Below, piece after piece: positions 1-8,695 of a DNA stretch of 64,000 nt. A model generated the notes under the pieces. That model was not told the DNA's origin, did not search any database, and saw only the letters and a program-made list of their open reading frames with translations. Origin of the DNA: Pseudomonas sp. PDM15 (GTDB taxonomy: Bacteria > Pseudomonadota > Gammaproteobacteria > Pseudomonadales > Pseudomonadaceae); NCBI RefSeq assembly GCF_014851565.1, contig NZ_JACVAA010000002.1, positions 682,001 to 746,000 on the forward strand, written 5' to 3'. Every line of letters begins with the position of its first letter. Position 1 is the stretch's first letter. Both the position numbers and the translations under genes were made by a program.

Positions 1-1522
1 AGCGTGCATCGTGAATGCCGCCGGCGAACAGCACCTGGATTTCCTCTGCCGGCACGCCCAGGCCGATCTCCTCCAGCAGGCGGTCGATCATGCTGCTCCA
101 CAGCACGAAGCTGCTTAGCGGACCGACGTGACCACCACACTCGCGGCCCTCGAAGATGAAGCGACGGGCGCCTTCCTTGAGAAACATCGGGATCAGGTTG
201 GACGAAGGAACGTGGAGGAAGGACGGGATGCCCGACTGTTCCAGGCGCACCGCCTGGTCCGGGCGCCCACCGGCAATGATGGCGTAACTCGGCTGGTGCG
301 GCTTGGCGGCGGCGATCTGTTCGTCCAGCAGGGTCTGCGGGGCGAAGCCGAGCAGGCCGATACCCCAGGGCCGACCAGCCAGCAGCTCGGCGGTCTTCTC
401 CAGCAGGCCAGCCAGCGGCTTGCCCTTGAGCAGAGCCAGGGCGAGCATCGGCAGCGCACCACCCTCGGCCACCGCGGCAGCGAATTCGGCCTTGTCAGAG
501 ACCCGACTCATCGGCCCCTGCACCAGCGGCAGCGGCAGGCCCAGGGCCTCGGCCAGCGGCGCCTGCTGGCTGCGCATGGCGCGAGCGCTCAGGGCGATCT
601 GCGGATTGTGCCGCACAGCCGAATCCATGGCCTGGAACAACTGGGCGACGCTGCCGTACTGCTTCTGCCAGGCGGCGGCGAAGGCCACGTCCTGCCCCAA
701 GGGCAGCAGGCCGGCGGATGGGTTGCGCCACTCCACCTCGGCCAGCAGGCGCTCGCGCAGCTGCGCGGGCGCAAGGGATTCGGCATCGGCGACGAAGGCC
801 CTGGCGCGCGCGAAGCCCGGGCGCGAAAGGATGCGGCAGTAGCAGCCGAACTCACCATTGCCGGCGGCGACCGTCTCGCTGCCGGACAGGTTGCGCAGAT
901 GCGGTTGCAGGTCTGCAGCGACCGGCGACTCCTGCAGCAGCAGGACCTGGCTATCCAGCGCCACGCCAGCGAAACCGGCCAGGGCAGCGGCAGCAGCGGT
1001 GTGCGGGGTGATGCCACCGCGCAGGTACAGCGGCAGATCGCTGTGAGTACGCCAATGCTGGGCGAGGATGAAGCTGCTGCTCTCGCCGACGAAGCCGGCG
1101 GCCTCGTAGCCCTTGAGCAGGAGGCCATCGATACGCGAAGCGATGGCGGATTCGAGGGGGTCGTTGTCGCTCAGCTCGAGCAGCAGGGCCGGGCCATCGG
1201 CTGACAAATCCGCCAACCAGGCCTGCCAGGCGACCCACTGCTCGCGACCAAGAATCAGCAGGCGCAGACCGTTGCCGGCGTGTGCGAGGAGATGCTCGGC
1301 CAGGGCCGCATCGAAGCCCCCCAGGCGTACGCCGAAGCCATGCTCGCCAGCATGACGGCTCAGCAGCTCCAGCTGCCCGATGGCCGGTGCAGCGCTCAGC
1401 TCCAGATCCAGCACCCCGAGGCCACCGGCACGGGAGGCGGCAATCGCCAATGCAGGATGCTCCAGACCAGCAGGAGACAGCAGCAGTTTGCGCAGACCGG
1501 CGCGATCGAGGATGCCTTGCAT
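1..1522 (-). CDS. N-terminal part of a giant enzyme with tandem nitronate-monooxygenase-like (NPD) domains, probably a type I polyketide synthase (partial)
   Basis: The minus-strand frame is open from an ATG at 1522 to the left edge: 507 codons, no stop, incomplete 3' end. Residues about 1-230 form a degenerate nitronate-monooxygenase-like TIM-barrel half, keeping an AASRAGGLGVL segment and an RGGITP-type phosphate motif. Residues about 325-507 form a second, better preserved NPD domain with QGPMSRVS near its start, ECGGHVG (His465 at 128-130) and a FAGGIHDA glycine motif at the window edge. Such tandem NPD units occur at the front of some very large type I polyketide synthases. The synthase part lies outside the window, so that assignment is inference. 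AAGGG lies upstream of the start. The gene is divergent to the sulfatase/sulfotransferase operon. A stand-alone double-NPD oxidoreductase is the alternative. Confidence 0.72.
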   Translation of the reverse strand, partial: MQGILDRAGLRKLLLSPAGLEHPALAIAASRAGGLGVLDLELSAAPAIGQLELLSRHAGEHGFGVRLGGFDAALAEHLLAHAGNGLRLLILGREQWVAWQAWLADLSADGPALLLELSDNDPLESAIASRIDGLLLKGYEAAGFVGESSSFILAQHWRTHSDLPLYLRGGITPHTAAAAALAGFAGVALDSQVLLLQESPVAADLQPHLRNLSGSETVAAGNGEFGCYCRILSRPGFARARAFVADAESLAPAQLRERLLAEVEWRNPSAGLLPLGQDVAFAAAWQKQYGSVAQLFQAMDSAVRHNPQIALSARAMRSQQAPLAEALGLPLPLVQGPMSRVSDKAEFAAAVAEGGALPMLALALLKGKPLAGLLEKTAELLAGRPWGIGLLGFAPQTLLDEQIAAAKPHQPSYAIIAGGRPDQAVRLEQSGIPSFLHVPSSNLIPMFLKEGARRFIFEGRECGGHVGPLSSFVLWSSMIDRLLEEIGLGVPAEEIQVLFAGGIHDAR

Positions 1523-2245
1523 GACGTAGCCCTTTACGAGGCCAAGAAACCCCGTGCGGCGGATGGTCCGCTCACGCTCGGGGGCCAATTAGCTAGCAGC
1601 GACTACCTGTTGAGCATCGGATGCAAGAAGCGGGCGAAAACCCGAAAAGGCACTTTGACGGCTCGACTGTCCCTACCCTGCAATCCTTTGCATTCAGCCT
1701 CGCCACGCTCATGGACGAGCGTCACTCCAGCAGCACGCCGTGACAGAAGCGTGACGCGAAGGCATGAACACAGATTTTTATTTATAGAAATTATCGCAAA
1801 TCTGAACCGGTACAGTGCACGCCGCACCGCAACGAAACAGAAACTCTTGTGATGGCTATTTACTACCAACCACTGAATAATGTCAAAATTACATCTCGGA
1901 GCACAACAGCAATATTCAATCGTCAAAATTACATCGGCGATGAAATCAGTACTGGAGTGTTTTGGCCCCCACCACTGGGAGGGGGTGCGGGGAAATAACA
2001 ACAGGGACACTCAGTCCCGCCACGAACATCGGCACGGTTGATGCAGCCTGTCGGGAGTCGATTGCTCGGCTCCAGGCTAGCACCAAGACCGTCCCGACCA
2101 AGGAGCAAGGTATGGATGCCCGACCGCCGTACAACCGTCCCCTGGCCCGCCAGGTGGTTGCCTAGCCCACTCCTGTCTCGTCCGCTTGTGGCGGCGACTG
2201 CCGCTGACCATCAACCCTTTGCATCGCTCCAGAGAGGACAACCCC
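1523..2245. promoter_or_regulatory. Long divergent promoter region between the NPD/PKS-like gene and the sulfotransferase operon
   Basis: This 723-bp stretch has no convincing gene. Its middle (about 1770-1940) is clearly more AT-rich than the flanking coding DNA and contains two copies of a 14-bp motif (separate entry). GTCAC at 1722-1726 and GTGAC at 1739-1743 form a short inverted pair, followed by a further GTGAC at 1750. The open frames here lack codon bias and good ribosome sites. Its length and AT-richness suggest regulated divergent expression; which factor acts is unknown. Confidence 0.5.
1882..1935. repeat. Two direct copies of GTCAAAATTACATC, 40 bp apart
   Basis: GTCAAAATTACATC occurs at 1882-1895 and again, identical, at 1922-1935. 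The start-to-start spacing of 40 bp is close to four helical turns, so both copies would face the same side of the DNA. They sit in the AT-rich centre of the divergent promoter region. This is the arrangement expected of a tandem operator; no known regulator is recognised. Confidence 0.55.
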
Positions 2246-3082
2246 ATGAGTGCGCCCATCAACCACATCGTCTTCATCATCATGGACAGCTGCCGCTACG
2301 ACTCCTGCATGGCAGCCAGCACGCCGAACATCGAGCGCGTCGGCCAGGTGGAGAAGCGTTATTCCTATGCCTCCTGGACCGCGCCGTCGCACTACGCCTT
2401 CACCATGGGCATGCTGCCGCACAGCACGCCGCGCGAGGTGTATGCCTCCGAGGTGTACAAGGAAGAGTTCGTCCAGTGGGTGGAGCGAACCGGCATCGCC
2501 GACGTGTCGTTCCGCGACTTCATCCCGGAACTGTCGCTGCCCAAGGTCCTGGGCCAGCTGGGCTATCGCACCGTGGCAAGGGTGTCGATGCCGGTGCTCA
2601 ACCAGCAGACAGCGATCAATCAGCACTTCGATGACTACAAGCTGATGGACAACCACAACGACTTCGCCGGCATGGTCGCGGAGATGACCTTCCCCGAGGA
2701 CGAGCCGCACTACTACTTCCTCAACCTGGGCGAGACCCACTACCCCTACATGCTCAAGGACGAGAACCTGCCGCGGATTTCCGGCGTGCACGGGGTATTC
2801 AAGAGCCTCGGCGGCGAGGCCCAGCACAACGCCGCGGACAGCGACGCGTTCTTCGACCAGGAGCAGATGGAGATGCTGCGCCAGCAACAGGTCCGTTGCG
2901 TAGAGTACGTCGATGGTCTGATCGGCAAGCTGATGGAGAAAGCACCGGAAAATACCTGGTTCATCATCACCGCCGACCACGGCGAGCTATTTGGCGAGGA
3001 TGGCTACTTCGGCCACGGCCCGATCATGCACGAGAAGTGCTTCGAGGTGCCTTTCGTCGAAGGCTTCGCAGGCAAGGCCTGA
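2246..3082 (+). CDS. Sulfatase / alkaline-phosphatase-superfamily hydrolase, short form
   Basis: This 278-aa protein has the core of the sulfatase/alkaline phosphatase fold. FIIMDSCRYDS holds the first metal Asp (D14). SWTAPSH (residues 44-50) sits where sulfatases carry CxPSR and puts Thr46 in the nucleophile position, so no Cys-derived formylglycine is expected. GETHYPY is at 162-168, TADHGE at 242-247 and the metal His at about 257. It is shorter than most sulfatases (450-550 aa). AGAGAGGA precedes ATG 2246. First gene of a four-gene operon; its stop overlaps the next start (TGATG). It could hydrolyse or transfer a sulfate or phosphate ester on the cluster product; substrate unknown. Confidence 0.75.
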   Translation: MSAPINHIVFIIMDSCRYDSCMAASTPNIERVGQVEKRYSYASWTAPSHYAFTMGMLPHSTPREVYASEVYKEEFVQWVERTGIADVSFRDFIPELSLPKVLGQLGYRTVARVSMPVLNQQTAINQHFDDYKLMDNHNDFAGMVAEMTFPEDEPHYYFLNLGETHYPYMLKDENLPRISGVHGVFKSLGGEAQHNAADSDAFFDQEQMEMLRQQQVRCVEYVDGLIGKLMEKAPENTWFIITADHGELFGEDGYFGHGPIMHEKCFEVPFVEGFAGKA

Positions 3083-3993
3083 TGCGCCAGCCGCTGTTCA
3101 TCCTGGCGCTGCCGCGGTCCTACACCTCGCTGATCGCCGGCATGCTCGGCCAGCATCCGCAGGCCTATGGTCTGCCGGAGCTGAACCTCTTCACGGTCGA
3201 GCACCTGATCGAGATGTGGCAGGACGGCGAGAACAAGACCGAGATGTCTCGCTTTCAGCGCCACGGCATCCTGCGCGCGGTGGCGGAGATCTATGCCGGC
3301 GAGCAGAGCAGCAGCGCGGTGGTGATGGCTAATCACTGGGTGGCCGCGCGGCAGAACCGCAGCGGCATGCAGGTATTTCGCGAGATAGTCGACGCGGTGT
3401 CGCCGCTGATGGCCATCGACAAGAGCCCGGCGCATGTGGTCAGCCCGGTGTACCTGCAACGCATCTACGAGGCCTACCCGGACGCCTTCTATCTGCACCT
3501 GACCCGTCACCCGACCAACCAGGGCAATTCGGTGATGAAGATCCAGGATGGCGGCTATGCGCTGTCGGTCAACTCCATCGACTATTGCGACGGCGAAGCC
3601 GTCATCGACCCGCAGATCGCCTGGCACGACATCAACCTGAACATCATGGAACTGCTGGAGAAGATCCCCGCCCGGCAGAAGATGCACGTGCGCGGCGAGG
3701 ATGTGATGGCCGAACCGCTGCAGTGCCTGCCACGCATCTGCCGCTGGCTGGGCCTGCGCGACGACTTCGAGGCGCTGGAGGACATGCTGCACCCCGAGCT
3801 GTCGCCCTTCGCCACCGTCGGGCCGATCAACGCCCTGTTCGGCAACGACCCAAACTACCTGCGCGACCCCGTGTTCGAGCCGCACCAACCCAAGCAACCA
3901 CCGCTGCGCGCCCCGTTACCCTGGCGCATGGATGGTGCCTGCCTGAAACCCGAAGTACAGCGCCTGGCGCTGGAATTCGGCTACTCACATTGA
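3082..3993 (+). CDS. PAPS-dependent sulfotransferase family protein
   Basis: A 303-aa protein. ALPRSYTSLIAG (residues 9-20) is the 5'-phosphosulfate loop. A second block, LTRHPTNQGNS (140-150), has the Arg and Ser expected to bind the 3'-phosphate of PAPS. Family members move sulfate from PAPS to a hydroxyl group, here probably on a lipid or polyketide product. The start is fixed by the one-base TGATG overlap with the upstream hydrolase gene, indicating translational coupling. cysD-cysNC, which makes PAPS, begins 1.45 kb downstream on the same strand. The acceptor cannot be read from the sequence. Confidence 0.82.
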   Translation: MRQPLFILALPRSYTSLIAGMLGQHPQAYGLPELNLFTVEHLIEMWQDGENKTEMSRFQRHGILRAVAEIYAGEQSSSAVVMANHWVAARQNRSGMQVFREIVDAVSPLMAIDKSPAHVVSPVYLQRIYEAYPDAFYLHLTRHPTNQGNSVMKIQDGGYALSVNSIDYCDGEAVIDPQIAWHDINLNIMELLEKIPARQKMHVRGEDVMAEPLQCLPRICRWLGLRDDFEALEDMLHPELSPFATVGPINALFGNDPNYLRDPVFEPHQPKQPPLRAPLPWRMDGACLKPEVQRLALEFGYSH

Positions 3994-4005
3994 GCGAGAA
4001 GAGCC

Positions 4006-4392
4006 ATGCCAACCCGCGACCGGCTGGGCAACATCAGTACGCCGAGCGACTTGCTCCCCGAGCTGCCTCCGCACCTGCAAGTCCTGCGCGACGACCTGCA
4101 GCGGCGCGTGCAGGCCAGCCGCGTGCGTCATTACCTGGACCGCGAGCTGTCGCACCTCAGCGGCAATCGCGAAATAGCCGCCAGCGTGCGCCTGCTGTTC
4201 GATGGCCAGGGTCGGCCCGCGGAGAATCTCAGCCTCAGGGAAATCGTCAAGTTTCGGCGAAAGATCGAGACCGATATCCAGTGGCTGGAAGCGGTACTGA
4301 TCGAGCTACGCAGTGACCTCTGCGTGGTCCGCGAGCTGGAGGATGCGGCCATGGACGTGGCCCATGTCCAGCGCGCGGAAGAAGACTATTAA
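4006..4392 (+). CDS. Conserved-looking 128-aa protein of unknown function in the sulfotransferase operon
   Basis: A 128-aa soluble, charged, mostly helical protein with no signal peptide or membrane segment. I recognise no domain. It starts 12 nt after the sulfotransferase stop, with GCGAGAAGAG as the ribosome site, and ends 13 nt before the esterase start, so it belongs to the operon. A helix-rich middle (about 70-115) with many Arg and Glu residues could mediate protein contacts. A role as accessory factor for the hydrolase/sulfotransferase pair is only a guess from position. Confidence 0.7.
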   Translation: MPTRDRLGNISTPSDLLPELPPHLQVLRDDLQRRVQASRVRHYLDRELSHLSGNREIAASVRLLFDGQGRPAENLSLREIVKFRRKIETDIQWLEAVLIELRSDLCVVRELEDAAMDVAHVQRAEEDY

Positions 4393-4405
4393 GGAGAAAG
4401 CCAGC

Positions 4406-5302
4406 ATGCGCCTCACTTCCCTTATCGCCCTTGGCCTGACGCTGTTCGCCGGAAACGCCCTGGCCGCCGAAGGCCAGCTGTACCAGATGAACGCCGGCGG
4501 TAGCGAGCGCAGCTACAAGCTGTTCGTGCCGAACGGAGCCGCGGATGGCCCGCTGCCACTGATGATCGTGATGCACGGCGGGCTGGGCAATGCCGACGAG
4601 ACGGAACGCACCACCGGCATGAACAAGGTGGCCCAGGCCAACCAGTTTCTGGTGGTCTACCCCAACGGCACCGGGGCGCGCCTGATGAAGAATCGGCGCA
4701 CCTGGAACGCCGGCAAGTGCTGCGGCCAGGCCGTGGAACGCCAGATCGACGACGTCGGCTTCATCCATGCGATGCTCACCGATATCGCTGCCCATCATCA
4801 GGTGGATCGCTCACGCGTCTACGCCACCGGTATCTCCAACGGTGCGATGATGGCCTACCGCCTGGCCTGCGAGCTGCCAAACGACATCGCCGCGATAGTC
4901 CCGATCTCCGGCACCCTGGCGCTCAATAACTGCCCCGGGGCCAAGAGCGTACCCGTGCTGCACATCCACGGCGGCAAGGACAGCAACGTGCCCTACAACG
5001 GCGGCATGGGCGAGAACGCCATCGCCGGGGTGGCCCATCGCTCGGTACCCGATACCATGCAGATGATCGCCAACGCCCACGGCTGCGCCGCCGGCTCCAG
5101 CGAGAAGGACCTGCCCGACGGTTCCGAGCTGACCAGCTGGAACTGCCAGGGCAAGGCGCCGCTGCAGCTACGCCTGATCCCCAATGGCGAGCATGTCTGG
5201 CCCGGCGGCGACAGCCGGCGCAACCGCAAACTGTACGGCGGTGATTTCTCCGCCAGCCAGGCGGCCTGGGATTTCGCCAAGCAGTTCAAGAAGAGCAACT
5301 GA
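4406..5302 (+). CDS. Secreted alpha/beta-hydrolase esterase, PHB-depolymerase/feruloyl-esterase-like
   Basis: A 298-aa protein with a clear Sec signal peptide (about residues 1-21, ending NALAA). The alpha/beta-hydrolase features are the oxyanion segment VMHGGLGNAD, the nucleophile elbow GISNG (Ser144) and the late GEHVWPGG His motif. The LpqC/PHB-depolymerase esterase family contains feruloyl, acetyl-xylan and short-chain polyester esterases. AAGGAGA precedes ATG 4406. It is the last gene of the operon. As an exported esterase it may act on the product outside the cytoplasm or be an unrelated passenger; substrate unknown. Confidence 0.8.
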   Translation: MRLTSLIALGLTLFAGNALAAEGQLYQMNAGGSERSYKLFVPNGAADGPLPLMIVMHGGLGNADETERTTGMNKVAQANQFLVVYPNGTGARLMKNRRTWNAGKCCGQAVERQIDDVGFIHAMLTDIAAHHQVDRSRVYATGISNGAMMAYRLACELPNDIAAIVPISGTLALNNCPGAKSVPVLHIHGGKDSNVPYNGGMGENAIAGVAHRSVPDTMQMIANAHGCAAGSSEKDLPDGSELTSWNCQGKAPLQLRLIPNGEHVWPGGDSRRNRKLYGGDFSASQAAWDFAKQFKKSN

Positions 5303-5324
5303 GCCCACCAGGACGAGAAACAGC

Positions 5325-5340
5325 GGCGGCATTTGCCGCC
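5325..5340 (+). terminator. Weak hairpin after the esterase gene
   Basis: GGCGGC-ATTT-GCCGCC forms a six-bp GC stem 23 nt after the esterase stop. There is no T-run, so it may only attenuate transcription into cysD. Confidence 0.3.
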
Positions 5341-5444
5341 CTTACGCAGTACTGCCTCCGACCGCGGCCCTGTCGCCTTATCCCGGCGGCCGATAAGCTG
5401 CGCACCATTGACCTGCAGTACCGTTATCGACGAGGCACTCGAAA

Positions 5445-6344
5445 ATGCCCCTTACCCATCTAGAACGCCTGGAAGCGGAAAGCATCGACATCTTCCGCGA
5501 AGCGGTTTCCGAGGCGGAAAACCCGGTGATGCTCTACTCCATCGGCAAGGACAGCGCGGTAATGCTGCACCTGGCGCGCAAGGCCTTCTTTCCCTCGCGC
5601 CCGCCCTTCCCGCTGCTGCACGTGGACACCACCTGGAAGTTCCGCGCCATGTACGACATGCGCGAGCGCATGGCGCGCGAGTCCGGCATGGAACTGCTGA
5701 TCCACCACAACCAGGACGCGCTGGCGCGCGGCATCAACCCCTTCACCCACGGCTCGGCCCTGCACACCGATCTGTGGAAGACCGAGGGGCTGAAGCAGGC
5801 CCTGGACAAATACGGCTTCGATCTGGCGTTCGGCGGTGCCCGCCGCGATGAAGAAAAGTCGCGGGCCAAGGAGCGCGTGTTCTCCTTCCGCAGCGCCCAG
5901 CACCGCTGGGAACCCAAGGCCCAGCGCCCCGAGCTGTGGCGCCTGTACAACGCGCGCAAGCTGCCCGGCGAGAGCATCCGCGCCTTCCCCCTGTCCAACT
6001 GGACCGAGCTGGATATCTGGCAGTACATCTATCTGGAGCAGATCCCGATCGTGCCGCTGTACTTCGCCGAGAAGCGCCCCGTGGTACAGCGCGACGGCGT
6101 GCTGATCATGGTCGACGACGAGCGTATGCCGCTGCGCGCGGACGAGACACCCGAACTGAAGAGCGTGCGCTTCCGCACCCTGGGCTGCTATCCGTTGACG
6201 GGCGCGGTGGAATCCGAGGCCGACAGCCTGCCGGCGATCATTCGCGAGATGCTCCTGTCCACCACCAGCGAGCGCCAGGGTCGGGTGATCGATCACGACA
6301 GCGCCGGTTCAATGGAGAAGAAGAAAGTCGAGGGGTACTTCTGA
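5445..6344 (+). CDS. cysD: Sulfate adenylyltransferase small subunit
   Basis: A 299-aa protein, matching the usual 300-aa length. CysD activates sulfate with ATP to adenosine 5'-phosphosulfate, driven by GTP hydrolysis in its partner Cys[11 protein letters not shown] (about residues 27-36) is the PP-loop ATP-pyrophosphatase motif, and [16 protein letters not shown] is the conserved second block. Its TGA shares one base with the cysNC ATG (TGATG), so the two subunits are translationally coupled. It feeds APS to cysteine synthesis and, through the kinase domain of CysNC, PAPS to sulfotransferases such as the one upstream. Confidence 0.96.
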   Translation: MPLTHLERLEAESIDIFREAVSEAENPVMLYSIGKDSAVMLHLARKAFFPSRPPFPLLHVDTTWKFRAMYDMRERMARESGMELLIHHNQDALARGINPFTHGSALHTDLWKTEGLKQALDKYGFDLAFGGARRDEEKSRAKERVFSFRSAQHRWEPKAQRPELWRLYNARKLPGESIRAFPLSNWTELDIWQYIYLEQIPIVPLYFAEKRPVVQRDGVLIMVDDERMPLRADETPELKSVRFRTLGCYPLTGAVESEADSLPAIIREMLLSTTSERQGRVIDHDSAGSMEKKKVEGYF

Positions 6345-8245
6345 TGAACGCTCATACCCAGCTCATCGAAGAGGATATCGAGCAGTACCTCAAGGCGCAC
6401 CAGCACAAGACTCTGCTGCGTTTCATCACCTGCGGCAGTGTCGACGACGGCAAGAGCACGCTGATCGGCCGCCTGCTGTACGAGGCCAAGGCCCTGCTCG
6501 AAGACCAGCTCAGCGCCCTGGAGTCGGACTCGAAGAAACACGGCACTCAAGGCGGCGAGCTGGACTTCGCCCTGCTGGTAGACGGCCTGTCCGCCGAGCG
6601 CGAACAGGGCATCACCATCGATGTGGCCTACCGCTTCTTCGCCACCGAGAAACGCAAGTTCATCGTCGCCGACACTCCCGGCCACGAGCAGTACACCCGC
6701 AACATGATCACCGGTGCCTCCACTGCAGACGTGGCGGTGATCCTGATCGACGCACGCAAGGGCATGCTGACCCAGACCCGCCGGCACAGCTATCTGGTGT
6801 CGCTGATCGGCATCCGCCAGGTGGTGCTGGCGATCAACAAACTGGACATGGTTGATTACTCGCAGGAGGTGTTCGAGCAGATCGACGCCGACTACCGTGC
6901 CTTCGCCAGCAAACTCGGCATCGAGCATATCCAGAGCATCCCGCTGTCGGCCCTGCGCGGCGACAATATCACCGAGCCCAGCCCGAACACCCCTTGGTAC
7001 CAGGGGCCGAGCCTCATGCAGTTCCTTGAGACGGTGGAGCTGGAACAGATGCGCGAGGACGCGCCGCTGCGCATGCCGGTGCAGTGGGTGAATCGCCCGA
7101 ACCTGGACTTCCGTGGCTTTTCCGGGCGCATCCTTGGCGGCAGCGTGCGCCCCGGCGATGCGATCCGCGTGCTGCCCTCCGGCAAGACCAGCAAGGTCGA
7201 GCGCATCGTCACCCTGGGCGGCGATCTGGCGCAGGCGGTCACCGGCCAGTCGGTGACCCTGACCCTGAGCGACGAGATCGACATCAGCCGCGGCGACGTG
7301 ATCGCGGCGGCTGATGCGCCGCCAGCGGTGGCCGACCAGTTCGAGGCCACGCTGGTGTGGATGAGCGAGGAAGCCATGCTTCCCAGCCGCCCCTACCTGA
7401 TCAAGCTGGGCGCCAGCAGCACCGGTGGTGCTCTCGGTCAGCCCAAGTACCAGATCGACGTCAACAGCCTCGACCAGTTGCCGGCCAAGACGCTGGGACT
7501 CAACGAAATCGGCGTTTGCACCCTGAGCCTGGATCGCCCCGTACCGTTCGATGCCTATGCCGACAACCGCGACATGGGCAGCTTCATCGTCATCGACCGC
7601 TATACGCACCAGACGGTTGGCGCAGGCATGCTGCACTTCGCCCTGCGGCGCTCGCAAAACATCCACTGGCAGGCCGTGGAAGTAGACAAGGCTGCACGTA
7701 CTCGCCTGAATGGCCACAAGCCCTGCGTGATCTGGTTGACCGGCCTGTCTGGCGCGGGCAAGTCGACCATCGCCAACCTGCTGGAGCGGCGCCTGCATGC
7801 TCTGGGCGTACACACCTATCTGCTGGATGGCGATAACGTGCGCCACGGTCTGAACAAGGACTTGGGCTTCACCGCGGCCGACCGAGTCGAGAACATCCGC
7901 CGCATCGGAGAAGTCTCCAAGCTGATGGTGGACGCCGGCCTGATGGTGGTCACCGCCTTCATCTCGCCGTTCCGCTCGGAACGCCAGCTAGCCCGTGATC
8001 TGGTGGCCGAGGGCGAGTTCATCGAGGTGTTCGTCGACACGCCGCTGGCAGAAGTGGAGAAGCGCGACCCCAAGGGCCTGTACAAGAAGGCCAGGCGCGG
8101 CGAACTGAAGAACTTCACCGGCATCGACTCGCCCTACGAGGCACCGGAGAGCCCGGAAATTCATATCGAGACGCTCAAGCACGGTGCCGAAGAGGCCGCC
8201 GACCTGGTTGTCGCGCAGCTACGCGAACTGGGCCTGGTGGTTTGA
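6344..8245 (+). CDS. cysNC: Bifunctional sulfate adenylyltransferase large subunit / APS kinase
   Basis: A 633-aa fusion. Residues about 20-440 are the CysN GTPase: P-loop GSVDDGKST at 31-39, DTPGHEQY and NKLD motifs, then the EF-Tu-like barrels. Residues about 450-633 are APS kinase (CysC), with P-loop GLSGAGKST at 467-475, [10 protein letters not shown] and KGLYKKAR. The protein therefore makes both APS and PAPS. ATG 6344 overlaps the cysD stop. The fused arrangement is normal in Pseudomonas. PAPS supply is the likely functional link to the nearby sulfotransferase. Confidence 0.96.
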   Translation: MNAHTQLIEEDIEQYLKAHQHKTLLRFITCGSVDDGKSTLIGRLLYEAKALLEDQLSALESDSKKHGTQGGELDFALLVDGLSAEREQGITIDVAYRFFATEKRKFIVADTPGHEQYTRNMITGASTADVAVILIDARKGMLTQTRRHSYLVSLIGIRQVVLAINKLDMVDYSQEVFEQIDADYRAFASKLGIEHIQSIPLSALRGDNITEPSPNTPWYQGPSLMQFLETVELEQMREDAPLRMPVQWVNRPNLDFRGFSGRILGGSVRPGDAIRVLPSGKTSKVERIVTLGGDLAQAVTGQSVTLTLSDEIDISRGDVIAAADAPPAVADQFEATLVWMSEEAMLPSRPYLIKLGASSTGGALGQPKYQIDVNSLDQLPAKTLGLNEIGVCTLSLDRPVPFDAYADNRDMGSFIVIDRYTHQTVGAGMLHFALRRSQNIHWQAVEVDKAARTRLNGHKPCVIWLTGLSGAGKSTIANLLERRLHALGVHTYLLDGDNVRHGLNKDLGFTAADRVENIRRIGEVSKLMVDAGLMVVTAFISPFRSERQLARDLVAEGEFIEVFVDTPLAEVEKRDPKGLYKKARRGELKNFTGIDSPYEAPESPEIHIETLKHGAEEAADLVVAQLRELGLVV

Positions 8246-8253
8246 TGAGCAGG

Positions 8254-8273
8254 CCGGGGCATCCTCGCCCCGG
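8254..8273. terminator. Hairpin between convergent cysNC and rubredoxin genes
   Basis: CCGGGGC-ATCCTC-GCCCCGG is a perfect seven-bp GC stem in the 33-bp gap between the convergent cysNC and rubredoxin stops. No strong T-run on either side. Confidence 0.5.
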
Positions 8274-8278
8274 TCATC

Positions 8279-8443
8279 TCACAGTTCGATCATCTCGAAA
8301 TCGGCCTTGGTCGCACCGCAGTCGGGGCAAAGCCAGTCCACCGGAACGTCCTCCCAGCGAATCCCGGGTGCGATGCCGTCGTCCGGCCAGCCCAGGGCTT
8401 CGTCATAGATGAAGCCGCAGATGACGCATTGCCATTTCTTCAT
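8279..8443 (-). CDS. rubA: Rubredoxin
   Basis: A 54-aa protein with the complete rubredoxin iron site: CVIC at residues 6-9 and CPDC at 39-42. [10 protein letters not shown] and DFEMIEL are typical of Pseudomonas rubredoxins. It carries a single electron on an Fe(Cys)4 centre in the cytoplasm, for example between a reductase and alkane hydroxylases or in oxygen stress defence. The start was set at 8443 because GGGAGG lies just upstream and the family begins MKKW; a longer frame adds nine unconserved residues. Here it stands alone, without a reductase gene beside it. Confidence 0.93.
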   Translation of the reverse strand: MKKWQCVICGFIYDEALGWPDDGIAPGIRWEDVPVDWLCPDCGATKADFEMIEL

Positions 8444-8695
8444 ATCAGCCTCCCGCCGCTCTCTCAGCATAGAAAGTTACCGAGATAAATCGGCGGAAAA
8501 AGTTGGCGATAGAGGAGAAGAATATTCCCTGAACTCAGCGTGCGACCTGTCCTCCAAAAAAGAGGACAAGCGATAGTGATGCTCTGGAATTGATAGAACC
8601 AGTCGCTATAATCGCCCGCGCTTTTACTTATTCAACTTCAGTACTAATACTTAAAGCTGCGAATAGAATTCCGCAGCCTCATATCTGGTGAACAT
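8444..8695. promoter_or_regulatory. Intergenic region with two hairpins and a TATAAT box before the 64-aa gene
   Basis: TGTCCTC-N7-GAGGACA (8548-8568) forms a seven-bp hairpin. TATAAT at 8607-8612 looks like a sigma-70 -10 box, but no good -35 lies 17 bp upstream. GCTGCG-N10-CGCAGC (8656-8677) would be a leader hairpin ending about 18 nt before the GTG start of the next gene, close enough to affect its translation. Confidence 0.4.

Noticed and set aside
128..1204. A 358-codon plus-strand open frame
   Set aside because: It is antisense to the NPD/PKS-like frame, which has clear family motifs. Its product is Gln/Gly/Arg-rich, typical of a GC-rich shadow frame.
1603..2010. A 135-codon minus-strand frame in the AT-rich divergent region
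   Set aside because: No ribosome site, no recognisable domain and it spans the tandem operator-like repeats, so it is probably non-coding.
6293..7846. A 517-codon minus-strand frame antisense to cysNC
   Set aside because: Complete overlap with a conserved enzyme gene, His/Gln/Leu-rich shadow composition and no motifs.
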